Positions 42,981 through 51,949 of a stretch of DNA of 64,000 nt are shown here, in pieces. The notes under the pieces are model-generated. The model was given only the letters and a program-made list of their open reading frames with translations, did no database searches and had not been told where the DNA came from. Both the position numbers and the translations under genes were made by a program. The stretch's first letter is position 1. The number at the start of each line of letters is the position of its first letter. Origin of the DNA: VAZQ01 sp963785745 (GTDB lineage: Bacteria > Pseudomonadota > Alphaproteobacteria > Rhizobiales > Xanthobacteraceae). Location: NCBI GenBank assembly GCA_963785745.1, contig CAWAWR010000019.1, forward strand, positions 186,001-250,000, written 5' to 3'.

Positions 42981-43316
42981 TTTTCGATTGCCCCTGTTGG
43001 TCGACGCGCGATCGACCAGATGGCCCCGCGCGGATTTGTTTGTGCCCCAGGAGGTAACCCTAGGTTCCGAATGGTTAATGGATTCTTTCCACACCGCGCC
43101 GAGGCGGAAAGATTTGCCGGGTGCATGGTTTCGCGGGACTGAATTTGCCGGGCGGCCACCTCCGGTCAATCACCCAACCTATTGATTAATCGCTATTTTC
43201 CATTTGGCACGCCGCCTGCAAGAGGTTCGGTGAGCCGCGGCTTGGGAGAGCAGCGGCGAAACCGACCGGGCGACCGCATGGGAGTGCGGAGACTCGATCG
43301 GCAGGGGAGTATGCCG
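42981..43316. promoter_or_regulatory. Divergent fliL/flgF intergenic region with inverted repeat
   Basis: These 336 bases hold no gene and should carry both promoters. An inverted repeat TGGTCGA-N7-TCGACCA lies at 42998-43018, just upstream of the fliL start codon, where it could act as an operator or a leader hairpin. No clear TTAA-N7-TTAA box was found here. Confidence 0.5.
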
Positions 43317-44090
43317 ATGCAAAACATCACGCTTATTGGGCTGTCGCGGCAGATCTCGTTGCATCGCGAGATGGAGGTCGTGGCCAACAACATCGCCAAC
43401 ATCGACACCACCGGCTACAAGGCCGACGGCTCGGTGTTCCATGAATACCTGATGCCGGTCGCCCGTCACGGCGCCTTCCAGGGTAACGACCAGCGCCTGA
43501 GCTTCGTGCACGACCGCGCGACCTGGCACAATTTCTCAAACGGCTCGCTCAAGCAGACCGGCAATCCGCTCGACGTCTCGATCGACGGTGACGCGTTCCT
43601 GGTGGTGCAGACGCCACGCGGCGAGCGCTATACGCGCAACGGCGCCCTGCAAATCAACGCCACCGGCCAGCTCGTGACCTTGAGCGGCGACCCCGTGCTC
43701 GGCGACGGCGGGCCGATCCAGTTCCAGCCGACCGACAGCAACGTCTCGATCAATCCGGACGGCACCATCACCGTGCGCGAGGCCGGCAATGCCACCTCCG
43801 ACTCGCAGCGCGGCCGGCTCCGGCTCGTCCGCTTCGACCAGGTGCAGACCTTGCTGAAGGACAGCTCCAGCATGTTCCGCGCGCCGCCGGGAACAGCGCC
43901 GCTGCCGGCCGAGACCAATGTGCGCGTCGTCCAGGGCAGCATCGAGGCATCCAATGTGCGGCCGGTCGTCGAGATGGCGCGCATGATCGAGCTGACACGC
44001 AGCTACACGGCAATCGCCAATCTGTTGCAGCAAGCCAGCGACCGCCGCCTCAACGCGATCGACAAGCTTGCCAACTTCCGACTTGAGTAA
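43317..44090 (+). CDS. flgF: Flagellar rod protein FlgF
   Basis: This 257-residue protein starts at ATG 43317, seven bases after GGGGAG; an ATG at 43311 sits too close to that site. It has the rod/hook N-terminal motif EVVANNIANIDTTGYKADGS and the central GNPLDVSIDGDAFLVVQTP. The C-terminal VEMARMIELTRSYTAIANLL is also present. FlgF is a proximal/middle rod protein exported by the flagellar system. It starts the flgF-flgG-flgA-flgH cluster. Confidence 0.95.
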   Translation: MQNITLIGLSRQISLHREMEVVANNIANIDTTGYKADGSVFHEYLMPVARHGAFQGNDQRLSFVHDRATWHNFSNGSLKQTGNPLDVSIDGDAFLVVQTPRGERYTRNGALQINATGQLVTLSGDPVLGDGGPIQFQPTDSNVSINPDGTITVREAGNATSDSQRGRLRLVRFDQVQTLLKDSSSMFRAPPGTAPLPAETNVRVVQGSIEASNVRPVVEMARMIELTRSYTAIANLLQQASDRRLNAIDKLANFRLE

Positions 44091-44102
44091 ACGGAGACAC
44101 CG

Positions 44103-44891
44103 ATGCGAGCGCTTCATACCGCAGCGACCGGAATGGTGGCCCAGGAACTCAACGTCCAGGTCATCTCCAACAACATCGCGAACATGCGCACGACCGGCTA
44201 CAAGCGCCAGCGTGCGGAATTCCAGGACCTGCTCTACGAGCACGTCAGCCGCGTCGGCACGCAGACGACGACGCAGGGCAACATCCTTCCCGTCGGCATC
44301 GATCTCGGCGGCGGCGTGAAGACCGTCGGCACGCCGCGGATCATGACGCAAGGCACGCTGATGCCGACCGGCAAGGATTTCGACGTCGCCATCCGCGGCG
44401 AAGGCTTCTTCAAGATCCTGCGCCCGGACGGCACCTTCGCCTACACGCGCGACGGCTCGTTCCAGATGGACGCGCAGGGCCGGATCGTGACCGCCAAGGG
44501 CCTGGTCGTGCAGCCCGGCATCACCATCCCGCCGAACTCGACGTCGGTGACCATCAACGCGCAAGGCCAGGTGTCGGCCACGGTCCCGGGCGCGACCACA
44601 CCGTCGGTGCTCGGCCAGCTCAACGTGACGCGATTCGTCAACAAGGCCGGCCTGCAGCCGATCGGCGACAATCTCTTTCTGGAGACGCCGGCGTCGGGCA
44701 CGCCGCAGGACGGCCTCGCCAACACCGACGGCTACGGCGACCTGCAACAGGGCAATCTCGAGCAGGCCAACGTCGAGGCCGTGACCGAGATCTCCGACCT
44801 GATCGCCGCGCAGCGCGCCTATGAGATGAACGCCAAGGTCGTCTCGGCGACCGACCAGATGCTGCAATCCACGTCGGCGATGATGCGCTGA
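44103..44891 (+). CDS. flgG: Flagellar distal rod protein FlgG
   Basis: This 262-residue protein starts MRALHTAATGMVAQELNVQV, with ISNNIANMRTTGYKRQRAEF and the FDVAIRGEGFFKILRPDGTF segment. The conserved C-terminus ISDLIAAQRAYEMNAKVVSA completes the FlgG pattern and length. FlgG forms the distal rod through the P and L rings. It follows flgF by 12 bases and precedes flgA by 11 bases. Confidence 0.97.
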   Translation: MRALHTAATGMVAQELNVQVISNNIANMRTTGYKRQRAEFQDLLYEHVSRVGTQTTTQGNILPVGIDLGGGVKTVGTPRIMTQGTLMPTGKDFDVAIRGEGFFKILRPDGTFAYTRDGSFQMDAQGRIVTAKGLVVQPGITIPPNSTSVTINAQGQVSATVPGATTPSVLGQLNVTRFVNKAGLQPIGDNLFLETPASGTPQDGLANTDGYGDLQQGNLEQANVEAVTEISDLIAAQRAYEMNAKVVSATDQMLQSTSAMMR

Positions 44892-44902
44892 GGAGACCGA
44901 CC

Positions 44903-46008
44903 ATGATCCGATTGGCCACGCTCTTGCTCTTCGCCCTCACCCTGCCCGCCGCGGCTCAGATGCAGGCGCACAGGTCACCGGCGCGAACGGATCGCTGCCG
45001 TTCATCGACCGGTTTTCCGCGCACGCGCCGCTGACGCAGCGGGTCGCCGGCCCCTCGTTCAAGCCGGCGGTCACGATCGTCGGCGAGTTCGTGCGCATCG
45101 GCGACCTGGTGGAGAACGCCGGCGCCACCGCCAACATCGCGATCTTCCGTGCGCCCGACCTCGGCGAGACCGGCCGCGTCGCCGTCGACCGCGTCATCGA
45201 GGCGATGCTGCCGCACGAGATCTTCGGTGTCGAAACCCGCGGTCTGACCGAAATCGTGGTCACGCGCGCGAGCCGCGCGATCACAGCCGCCGACATCGAG
45301 ACGCGGATCACGCAGGCGCTCGCCGGCCGGCAGCGCAACGCCGATGCGAGCAATTTCACGCTGACGTTCGACAATGCGCCGCGCACGATCCACATCGAGC
45401 CGGGCGCGGACCTGCGCATCGCGCGCATGTCGTTCGATCAACGCAGCGGCCGCTTCGACGCCCTATTCGAACGTCCGGGCACGACGCGCGCGCCGCTGCG
45501 CTTCACCGGCACCTACGCCGAAACTTTCGAGGCCGCCACGCTGGCGCGCCCGCTGGCAGCGAACGAAGTGGTGCGGGCCGCCGACGTCACGATCGTGCGC
45601 CGCCCGAGAACGGAGTTCGCCGCCAACATCATCACCACCGCGGAGCAGGCGATCGGCCTCGCCACGCGCCGGGCGATGCGTCCGGGCGACGTGCTGCGCC
45701 AGACCGACCTGGCGAAACCCGAGGTCGTCGCCCGCAATGACAATGTGACGATCACCTTCCAGGTGCCGGGCATCACGCTCACCGTGCGCGGCAAGGCGCT
45801 CGAGGGCGGTTCGCTGGGCGACACCGTCAACGTGCTGAACGTGCAGTCCAAGCGATCGATCCAGGCCACCGTCGCCGGGCCCGGGCACGTCATCGTGGCC
45901 GCGACCAGCCTCGTCAGCGTCACGCCGACGACGACGGCGCCGCGTCTCGCCGCCCAGACCACCGGCCGTTCAAATCCCACCCCGCAAGCGCGCGTCAGCG
46001 CCGAGTGA
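44903..46008 (+). CDS. flgA: Flagellar P-ring assembly chaperone FlgA, one frameshift near the N-terminus
   Basis: The natural start is ATG 44903, 11 bases after flgG, giving a signal peptide (MIRLATLLLFALTLPAAA). That frame stops at about 45035, while the rest of FlgA runs in another frame from near 44968 to 46008. Adding one base at 44966-44968 joins them as AAQVTGANGSLPFIDRFS. The body carries VTRASRAITAADIETRITQA and the SAF-type domain (ATLARPLAANEVVRAADVTI, AIGLATRRAMRPGDVLRQTD). FlgA chaperones FlgI in the periplasm. As read, only an unsecreted form from ATG 45091 would be made, so the frameshift matters if real. Confidence 0.85.
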
Positions 46009-46115
46009 GCGTCATGCCAGTTGCATCACAGTTGCATTCGATCGGAGCCACGGCTCGCAAACGCGAGACGACCCTCCGCGCGTCCGGATACGCGTCGCAG
46101 AGCAAGCCGCCGTCG

Positions 46116-46847
46116 ATGCTGAAAATGTTCATCGCCTGCGCGCTCGCGGTGCTTGCAGGCAGTTGCTCGTCGCTGGACCGGCTGCGAAACGTCGGCGAGC
46201 AGCCCGCATTGGAGGCCATCCAGAATCCCACGACGCGGGCGGGCTACAAGCCGGTGCAGATGCCGATGCCCACGCCGCAGCCGGCGATCTACCAGCCCAA
46301 TTCGCTCTGGCGCACCGGCTCGCGCGCCTTCTTCAAGGATCAACGCGCCAATCAGGTCGGCGACATCCTCACCGTGCAGATCAAGATCACCGACCGCGCC
46401 CAGTTCGAGAACGAGACGCAGCGCAGCCGGGTCAACAAGGAGAATTCCGGCGTCGACGCTTACATCGGCTCGAAGGCGGTCAGTCCGACGTCCCCATTTG
46501 CGCCGCCGTTCCGCATCCTGACCGCCGACTCCAACGGGTCGAGCGAAGGCAAGGGCTCGATCGATCGCAAGGAAGAGCTGCTCACCAACCTCGCCGCGGT
46601 GGTGACGCAGGTGCTGCCGAACGGCAATCTGGTGCTCGAAGGCAAGCAGGAGATCCGCGTCAACTTCGAAGTCCGCGAGCTGATCGTCGCCGGCATCGTC
46701 CGCCCCGAAGACATCCAGAGCGACAACACCATCGAATCCACCAAGATCGCAGAGGCGCGCATCGCCTATGGCGGCCGCGGCCAGATCACCGACGTCCAGC
46801 AACCGCGTTACGGCCAGCAGGTGCTCGACGTGTTGCTACCGTTCTAG
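46116..46847 (+). CDS. flgH: Flagellar L-ring protein FlgH
   Basis: This protein is about 243 residues from ATG 46116; ATG 46014, just after the flgA stop, is an alternative start. It has a lipoprotein-type signal (MFIACALAVLAGSCSS), the SLWRTGSRAFFKDQRANQVG and DILTVQIKITDRAQFENETQ segments, and a C-terminal RGQITDVQQPRYGQQVLDVL. FlgH is an outer-membrane lipoprotein forming the L ring. It is the last gene of the flgF-flgG-flgA-flgH cluster. Confidence 0.93.
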   Translation: MLKMFIACALAVLAGSCSSLDRLRNVGEQPALEAIQNPTTRAGYKPVQMPMPTPQPAIYQPNSLWRTGSRAFFKDQRANQVGDILTVQIKITDRAQFENETQRSRVNKENSGVDAYIGSKAVSPTSPFAPPFRILTADSNGSSEGKGSIDRKEELLTNLAAVVTQVLPNGNLVLEGKQEIRVNFEVRELIVAGIVRPEDIQSDNTIESTKIAEARIAYGGRGQITDVQQPRYGQQVLDVLLPF

Positions 46848-46972
46848 GTCCGCTCGTCAGTAGAGCGTCAGTGTCGGTGGTGTGAGTTTGCATTCGGTTT
46901 CCGCCAGCGGCATGACAGTGACGTAACAAGCTCCCCGCTGTTCCTTCGTGCACAAAGGGATGGCGTAAACGG

Positions 46973-47006
46973 CGCGGCCTCCGGAAGCTCCCCTCCGGAG
47001 GCCGCG
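46973..47006 (+). terminator. Strong hairpin after flgH
   Basis: Perfect 13-bp arms (CGCGGCCTCCGGA and its complement) at 46973-46985 and 46994-47006 enclose an 8-base loop and are followed by TTCGTATTT. It lies 126 bases after flgH and 66 bases before the MetE-like gene, in the right place to end the flagellar transcript. Confidence 0.55.
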
Positions 47007-47071
47007 TTCGTATTTGCATGAGCCGCCAGACCCCTTCCCGCGACGCCGCCCCGTCATGTAGCGTTGCGCTC

Positions 47072-48220
47072 ATGAAACGCAGCGAGCACCGCATTCTCAC
47101 CACCCACGTCGGCAGCCTGATCCGTCCCAAGGCGCTGCTCGACGCCGCGCGCGATCCCGACCCCGCCCACCGCGAAGCGCATGAGCGGGTGCTCGAACAG
47201 GCGGTGGCGGATGTCGTCGCGCGGCAGGCGAAGGCCGGCATCGACGTGGTCAATGACGGTGAGTTCGGCAAATCCGGCTGGGCGAATTACAGCCTCGAGC
47301 GGCTCTCCGGATTCGAGCCGCGGCCGGACACACTCTACGAGGCGGTCTGGCTGGGACGCGACCGCCACCGCTTCGCGGAATTCATGGCCGCGGAATTTCC
47401 ACGCGGAACCGTCGGCACGCCCGGACATGCCTGCACCAGCGCGATCGTCTATCGCGGCCACGCCGCGGTCCGCCGCGATCTTAAAAACCTGAAGGCAGCC
47501 GCCGCGGCGGCGCCCACCGAGGACGTGTTCTTCACCGCGGTCGCGCCGGCGAGCGTCGGCTACGATGCCGCCAACGAGCACTACGCCAGCGAGCGCGACT
47601 ACGTGTTCGCGATCGCCAGCGCGATGCGGGAGGAATACCTCGAAGTGATCAAGGCCGGTCTCGTCCTGCAGGTCGACGACGCCGTGCTCGCCAACATGTA
47701 CGACCACCTCGTCGAGCAGAGCCCGCAGAAATATCGCCAATGGGCGGAGCTGCGGATCGACGCGCTCAATCATGCGCTCGAAGGCATTCCGCAGGATCGC
47801 GTCCGCTATCACGTCTGCTTCGGGAGCTGGCATGTGCCGCATGTCGCGGACGCGCAGCTCGAAGACATCGTCGACCTGATCCTCAAGGTCAACGCCGGCG
47901 CCTACTCGATCGAGGCCGCCAACGTGCGTCACGAGCACGAGTGGTATGTGTGGCAGAAGATCAAGCTGCCGCCCGGCAAGGTGCTGATCCCCGGCGTGGT
48001 CACGCATCACACCACGACGGTCGAGCATCCGCGCCTGGTGGCCGAGCGCATCATCACGTTTGCAAAACTCGTCGGCCGCGAGAACGTGATCGCGGGGACC
48101 GACTGCGGCTTCGCGCAGGCGCAGGACATGCAGCGGGTTCACCCGCAGGTCATGTGGGCGAAGCTCGAAGCGCTGGCCGAAGGCGCGCGTCTGGCGAGCA
48201 AGGAATTGTGGGGCCGTTGA
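47072..48220 (+). CDS. MetE C-terminal-like (cobalamin-independent methionine synthase family) protein
   Basis: This 382-residue protein starts at ATG 47072 (MKRSEHRILTTHVGSLIRPK); the ORF extends 18 codons further. It has the MetE-type barrel with GIDVVNDGEFGKSGWANYSL, a HVCFGSWHVPHVADAQ zinc-site region, AANVRHEHEWYVW and GTDCGFAQAQD with the zinc cysteine. It lacks the MetE N-terminal domain. It is a distant paralog of the protein at 29056-30201. Both sit next to a Bug binding protein gene, here in convergent orientation. The substrate is unknown. Confidence 0.82.
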   Translation: MKRSEHRILTTHVGSLIRPKALLDAARDPDPAHREAHERVLEQAVADVVARQAKAGIDVVNDGEFGKSGWANYSLERLSGFEPRPDTLYEAVWLGRDRHRFAEFMAAEFPRGTVGTPGHACTSAIVYRGHAAVRRDLKNLKAAAAAAPTEDVFFTAVAPASVGYDAANEHYASERDYVFAIASAMREEYLEVIKAGLVLQVDDAVLANMYDHLVEQSPQKYRQWAELRIDALNHALEGIPQDRVRYHVCFGSWHVPHVADAQLEDIVDLILKVNAGAYSIEAANVRHEHEWYVWQKIKLPPGKVLIPGVVTHHTTTVEHPRLVAERIITFAKLVGRENVIAGTDCGFAQAQDMQRVHPQVMWAKLEALAEGARLASKELWGR

Positions 48221-48281
48221 GCGGGCGCAGCGTGCGCGCGTCAACGGCCCAATCTTAGAGATCAAGCCGCGGACGTGCCGC

Positions 48282-49283
48282 CTATTGGCTGTCGAGGGTC
48301 ACGCCGGCGATCTTCACCGCCTCCGCCCACAGCGCCATGTCTTCCTGGATGAACTTTCCGAACTGCTCGGGCGTGTAGCTGACCGGCAAGGCGCCGTACT
48401 TGTCGAGCTGCGCGATGAATTGCGGATCCTTCGTCGCCTTGATGAATTCGTTCGCGACCCGGTCGATGATCGCCCGCGGCGTCGCCGCCGGCGCCATCAT
48501 GCCGTTCCAGCTCACGCCGCGGAAACCCGGGAAGCCGGACTCCGCGATGGTCGGCACGTCCTTTGCCTGGTTGGCGCGGCGGTCGTCGGACAGAGCGAGC
48601 ATACGCACCGCGCCGGTCCCGGCATGCGGCAGTGCTTCCGGCAGCGGAATGAACATCGCGGGCACATGGCCGCCGATGATGTCGGTGAGCGCGGGCGCGG
48701 TGCCGCGATAGCTGACGGCATTCATCTCCAAACCGGCGCGCTTGAGGAACAGCGCCATCAAGAGATTGCTGACGCTGCCGGGGCCGCCGCCGCCCGCGTA
48801 AGCGAGTTGCTTCGGCTTCGACTTCACCCAGGCGACGAATTCCTGCAACGTCTTGACCGGCAGCTTGCCGTTGACGATGAGCACTTGCGGGCTGGTGCCG
48901 ATCAGGCTGACCGGCGCGAGATCCTTCATGGAGTACGGCGGCTTGCCCATCGCCGGGAAGATCGAGACCGTGCCGGTGCCGGCCCAGAAGAAGGTGTGAC
49001 CGTCGGCGGTCGCGCGCACGACGTCGTTGGCCGCCAGCGTGCCCATGGCGCCGACGCGGTTTTCGACGACGAATTGCTGACCGAACACTTCACTCAGCCG
49101 CGCGCAGGTGACGCGCGCGAGATTGTCGATGTTGCCGCCGGCGGCAAATCCGACCAGCACGCGCACCGGCTTCTGCGGCCAGTTCTGTGCAAAGGTGGAC
49201 GGAGCGGCGAGCGACGTGGCGGCGAATGCAGCGCCGGTGCTCAGCAACGAGCGGCGCGAGATAACTGTGGTTGTGATACGCAT
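48282..49283 (-). CDS. Bug/TctC-family substrate-binding protein with twin-arginine-type signal
   Basis: This protein is about 333 residues from ATG 49283 (ATG 49301 possible). The signal has paired arginines (ISRRSLLSTGAAFAATSLAA), suggesting Tat export rather than the Sec signals of the other Bug proteins here. The mature protein shows WPQKPVRVLVGFAAGGNIDN, QQFVVENRVGAMG, VSYRGTAPALTDIIGGHVPA and VPTIAESGFPGFRG. It should bind an organic acid in the periplasm. It is convergent with the second MetE-like gene and has no permease neighbour. Confidence 0.92.
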   Translation of the reverse strand: MRITTTVISRRSLLSTGAAFAATSLAAPSTFAQNWPQKPVRVLVGFAAGGNIDNLARVTCARLSEVFGQQFVVENRVGAMGTLAANDVVRATADGHTFFWAGTGTVSIFPAMGKPPYSMKDLAPVSLIGTSPQVLIVNGKLPVKTLQEFVAWVKSKPKQLAYAGGGGPGSVSNLLMALFLKRAGLEMNAVSYRGTAPALTDIIGGHVPAMFIPLPEALPHAGTGAVRMLALSDDRRANQAKDVPTIAESGFPGFRGVSWNGMMAPAATPRAIIDRVANEFIKATKDPQFIAQLDKYGALPVSYTPEQFGKFIQEDMALWAEAVKIAGVTLDSQ

Positions 49284-49517
49284 GACGACTACCCCCAACA
49301 ACGCGGGTCTAACGGACCGGCAAGCTCTACCTCAGCCACAACATGGGCGGCTGTGTGGCGCGCCGCCGCTGTCTTGAAAAGTCGCAGCGACAGCAATTTA
49401 CGCGGGCGTTACGACGCCAGCCACGGCGACCCGTCCCGTGGGACCGGCAGCAACATGCTTCGTTTCCCGCTTTGGCGGGAACGATGGGATGGACGGTGGC
49501 TCGGTCCGAACGAAGAC

Positions 49518-49997
49518 CTAGTCGTCGCGATAGACGCGCTCGCGCCGCTCATGGCGCTCCTGCGCCTCGATCGACAGCGTGGCGATCGGGCGGGCTTCGA
49601 GACGCCGCAGCGAGATCGGCTCACCGGTCTCTTCGCAATAGCCGTAGGTGCCATCGTCGATGCGCGACAGCGCGGCGTCGATCTTGGCAATCAGCTTGCG
49701 CTGGCGATCCCGCGCCCGCAGCTCGATCGCGCGGTCGGTCTCTGACGACGCACGATCCGCAAGGTCAGGGTGATTCTCATTCTCGGCCTGAAGATGCGCC
49801 AGCGTCTCCTTGGCCTCCTTGAGGATGTCCTCTTTCCAAGCCGTCAGCTTTTCACGGAAGTATTCGCGCTGACGTTCGTTCATGAACGGCTCCTTGTCGG
49901 TCGGGCGATAGTTCTTCTTGTCCATCACCGCGACAGCGGCATGGCCGTTCTTCTTGTCCGACAAAGCCACTCCGTTTTTTTTCTTTTCCGAAGGCAT
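49518..49997 (-). CDS. dksA: RNA polymerase-binding transcription factor DksA
   Basis: This 159-residue protein starts at ATG 49997, with GGGGAA upstream. It carries the DksA coiled coil (MNERQREYFREKLTAWKEDI, SETDRAIELRARDRQRKLIA) and the zinc-finger-like region GTYGYCEETGEPISLRRLEA, which here has only one cysteine as in many alphaproteobacteria. DksA binds the RNA polymerase secondary channel and acts with ppGpp on rRNA and other promoters. It lies beside fliX, an arrangement also found in Caulobacter and relatives as I recall. Confidence 0.93.
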   Translation of the reverse strand: MPSEKKKNGVALSDKKNGHAAVAVMDKKNYRPTDKEPFMNERQREYFREKLTAWKEDILKEAKETLAHLQAENENHPDLADRASSETDRAIELRARDRQRKLIAKIDAALSRIDDGTYGYCEETGEPISLRRLEARPIATLSIEAQERHERRERVYRDD

Positions 49998-50156
49998 CGA
50001 TTCCCCGCACTGACTAGTCGCTTCGAGTGCGATCTCCTGGGTAACCCCTGCTCGCGCGGCGAGCTTATATAGCGGCCGTGTGACATGGACAATAAGGGAA
50101 TGAAAGCCCCCCACCCCGGGGGCCCGGCGGCCCTGCCGGCCGGGGCCGGCCCGGGC

Positions 50157-50178
50157 AAAAAGGCCGCCAGACAGCCTT
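50157..50178 (-). terminator. Intrinsic terminator at the fliX stop codon
   Basis: On the minus strand, AAGGC and GCCTT form a 5-bp stem around nine bases and are followed by a run of five T in total. The hairpin overlaps the fliX stop. A very GC-rich stretch with nested GGCC/CCGG palindromes follows at 50107-50156. Confidence 0.5.
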
Positions 50179-50587
50179 AAGGGGTTGCCATCTTGGCGAT
50201 TTCGACCTCGACCCGGAGCTCGATCTCGGCGAGGACGCCGTCAAGGGCGGGGTCGCCCGAGCCGTCCTTCAGGTGGGCCGCCACCGCCTTGAGCTTCTGC
50301 AACGTCCCCGGCGAGAGGTCGCCGCCCAGGAGCCCGACCTTGAGCTCATCGAGGGCTTCGAGCGCCAACCGCCCCCGCTTGACCGCGTGGCGGCGCCGTT
50401 CGGTGGGGTCCTCGACACCTTGCAGTGCAATAAGAGCGTCGATGCCACCGACCGTGCGCAAGGACGAGGTCGAAGCGGCCGCGCGGGACGCATCCTCCTC
50501 GGTGACGCTGAATCCCCCGGCAGGTGCGCGCCGCGCCTGCGGCGTACTCGCGACTGCGGCGGTTCCGTTCGATCCGTATATCCGCAT
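50177..50587 (-). CDS. fliX: Flagellar assembly regulator FliX
   Basis: This 136-residue protein matches FliX: a short N-terminus (MRIYGSNGTAAVASTPQARR), a flexible middle with VGGIDALIALQGVEDPTERR and a helical end (LALEALDELKVGLLGGDLSP). In Caulobacter FliX is a trans-acting factor that couples basal body assembly to FlbD activity. It is divergent from flgI, the same arrangement as in Caulobacter. flbD is not in this window. Confidence 0.88.
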   Translation of the reverse strand: MRIYGSNGTAAVASTPQARRAPAGGFSVTEEDASRAAASTSSLRTVGGIDALIALQGVEDPTERRRHAVKRGRLALEALDELKVGLLGGDLSPGTLQKLKAVAAHLKDGSGDPALDGVLAEIELRVEVEIAKMATP

Positions 50588-50644
50588 GGCGAAATGTCCG
50601 TCCGGAATGGTTCCCGGCTACCCGCTAACCTCGGGCAGTTATGG

Positions 50645-50659
50645 TTAACGGACGGTAAA
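50645..50659. promoter_or_regulatory. Imperfect CtrA-box candidate between fliX and flgI
   Basis: TTAA-CGGACGG-TAAA has two mismatches in the second half-site. It lies 58 bases upstream of fliX and 166 bases upstream of flgI, a divergent pair that is CtrA-controlled in Caulobacter. On its own the match is weak. Confidence 0.3.
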
Positions 50660-50824
50660 CGACCCGGCAAAATCTGCCGCACCCGGCAAGTCCGGGCCCG
50701 GCCGGCCGCCGGCCCGCACCGCCTCCCCACCAAAAACGCCAGTCTTTTCAGAGCGCTGGGCAATCGCCGGCGCTGGCACGGCTTTCGCAAGAGATTAGTT
50801 GGTCCGAACCTCTTGGGGAGCAAG

Positions 50825-51949
50825 ATGACGAGGACGCTTCGAGCCGCAATCGCGGCCACGCTTATATTGGCAGGCGCTGCGTCGTCCGCCCAAGTATCGC
50901 CCGCCCATGCGACGTCCCGAATCAAGGACCTCGCCAATATCGAGGGCGTGCGCCAGAACCAGCTCATCGGCTATGGCCTGGTGGTCGGCCTCAACGGCAC
51001 CGGCGACACGCTCAACAACATCCCGTTCACCCGCCAGTCGCTGCAAGCGATGCTCGAACGGCTGGGCGTCAACATCCGCGGCCAGCAGATCCGCACCGGC
51101 AACGTGGCGGCGGTGATGGTCACCGCCAACCTGCCGGCGTTCGGGACTCAAGGCACCCGCATCGACGTCACGGTGTCGGCGCTCGGCGACTCCAAGAGTT
51201 TGCAAGGCGGCACGCTCCTGGTCACGCCGCTGCTCGGCGCCGACGGCAACGTCTACGCCGTCGGACAAGGCTCGCTTGCGATCTCCGGTTTCCAGGCCGA
51301 AGGCGAAGCCGCCAAGATCGTGCGCGGCGTGCCGACGGTCGGACGCATCTCGAACGGCGCGATCATCGAGCGTGAGATCGAATTCGCGCTCAACCGGCTC
51401 GGACAAGTCCGCCTCTCGCTGCGCAACCCCGATTTCACCACCGCGCGGCGCATCGCATCCGCGATCAACGACTTCATCGGCATGCCGACCGCGGAACCGC
51501 TCGATCCGTCCACCGTGCAGCTCACCATCCCGCAGAAGTTCCAAGGCAACGTCGTCGCGCTGCTCACCGAGATCGAGCAGTTGCAGGTCGAGCCGGATCT
51601 TTCCGCCAAGGTCGTGATCGACGAACGCTCCGGCATCATCGTGATGGGCCGCGACGTGCGCGTCTCCACGGTGGCGGTGGCGCAAGGCAATCTCACCGTC
51701 ACCATCTCGGAGACGCCGCAGGTGTCGCAGCCGCAACCGTTCTCGCGCGGACAGACCCGCGTTGTCCCTCGGACCCGCATTGGCGTGCAGGAAGACGGCA
51801 GGCGGCTCGCGGTGGTGCGCGAAGGCGTGTCGCTCCAGCAACTGGTCGACGGATTGAATGCGCTCGGCATCGGGCCGCGCGATCTCATCTCGATCCTGCA
51901 GGCGATCAAGGCCGCCGGCGCGATCCAGGCCGACATCGAGGTGATGTGA
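50825..51949 (+). CDS. flgI: Flagellar P-ring protein FlgI
   Basis: This 374-residue protein starts at ATG 50825 with GGGGAG upstream; the longer ORF start has no support. A signal peptide (ATLILAGAASSAQVSPAHA) precedes SRIKDLANIEGVRQNQLIGY, the GLVVGLNGTGDT motif, VDERSGIIVMG-type sequence (IDERSGIIVMGRDVRVSTV) and GISPRDL-like GIGPRDLISILQAIKAAG. FlgI forms the periplasmic P ring. Its stop overlaps the next gene start (TGATG). Confidence 0.96.
   Translation: MTRTLRAAIAATLILAGAASSAQVSPAHATSRIKDLANIEGVRQNQLIGYGLVVGLNGTGDTLNNIPFTRQSLQAMLERLGVNIRGQQIRTGNVAAVMVTANLPAFGTQGTRIDVTVSALGDSKSLQGGTLLVTPLLGADGNVYAVGQGSLAISGFQAEGEAAKIVRGVPTVGRISNGAIIEREIEFALNRLGQVRLSLRNPDFTTARRIASAINDFIGMPTAEPLDPSTVQLTIPQKFQGNVVALLTEIEQLQVEPDLSAKVVIDERSGIIVMGRDVRVSTVAVAQGNLTVTISETPQVSQPQPFSRGQTRVVPRTRIGVQEDGRRLAVVREGVSLQQLVDGLNALGIGPRDLISILQAIKAAGAIQADIEVM

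Noticed and set aside
43536..44867. Long antisense reading frame (about 443 codons) over flgF and flgG
   Set aside because: It is the mirror of two certain flagellar genes in GC-rich DNA; its protein is His/Arg/Val-rich low complexity without domains.
47054..48265. Antisense reading frame of 403 codons over the second MetE-like gene
   Set aside because: The plus strand encodes a clear MetE-type barrel; the antisense protein is typical GC-shadow sequence.
49464..49481. Hairpin TTCCCGC-TTTG-GCGGGAA downstream of dksA as an intrinsic terminator
   Set aside because: Only seven base pairs and no T-run on the dksA strand; too weak to list.
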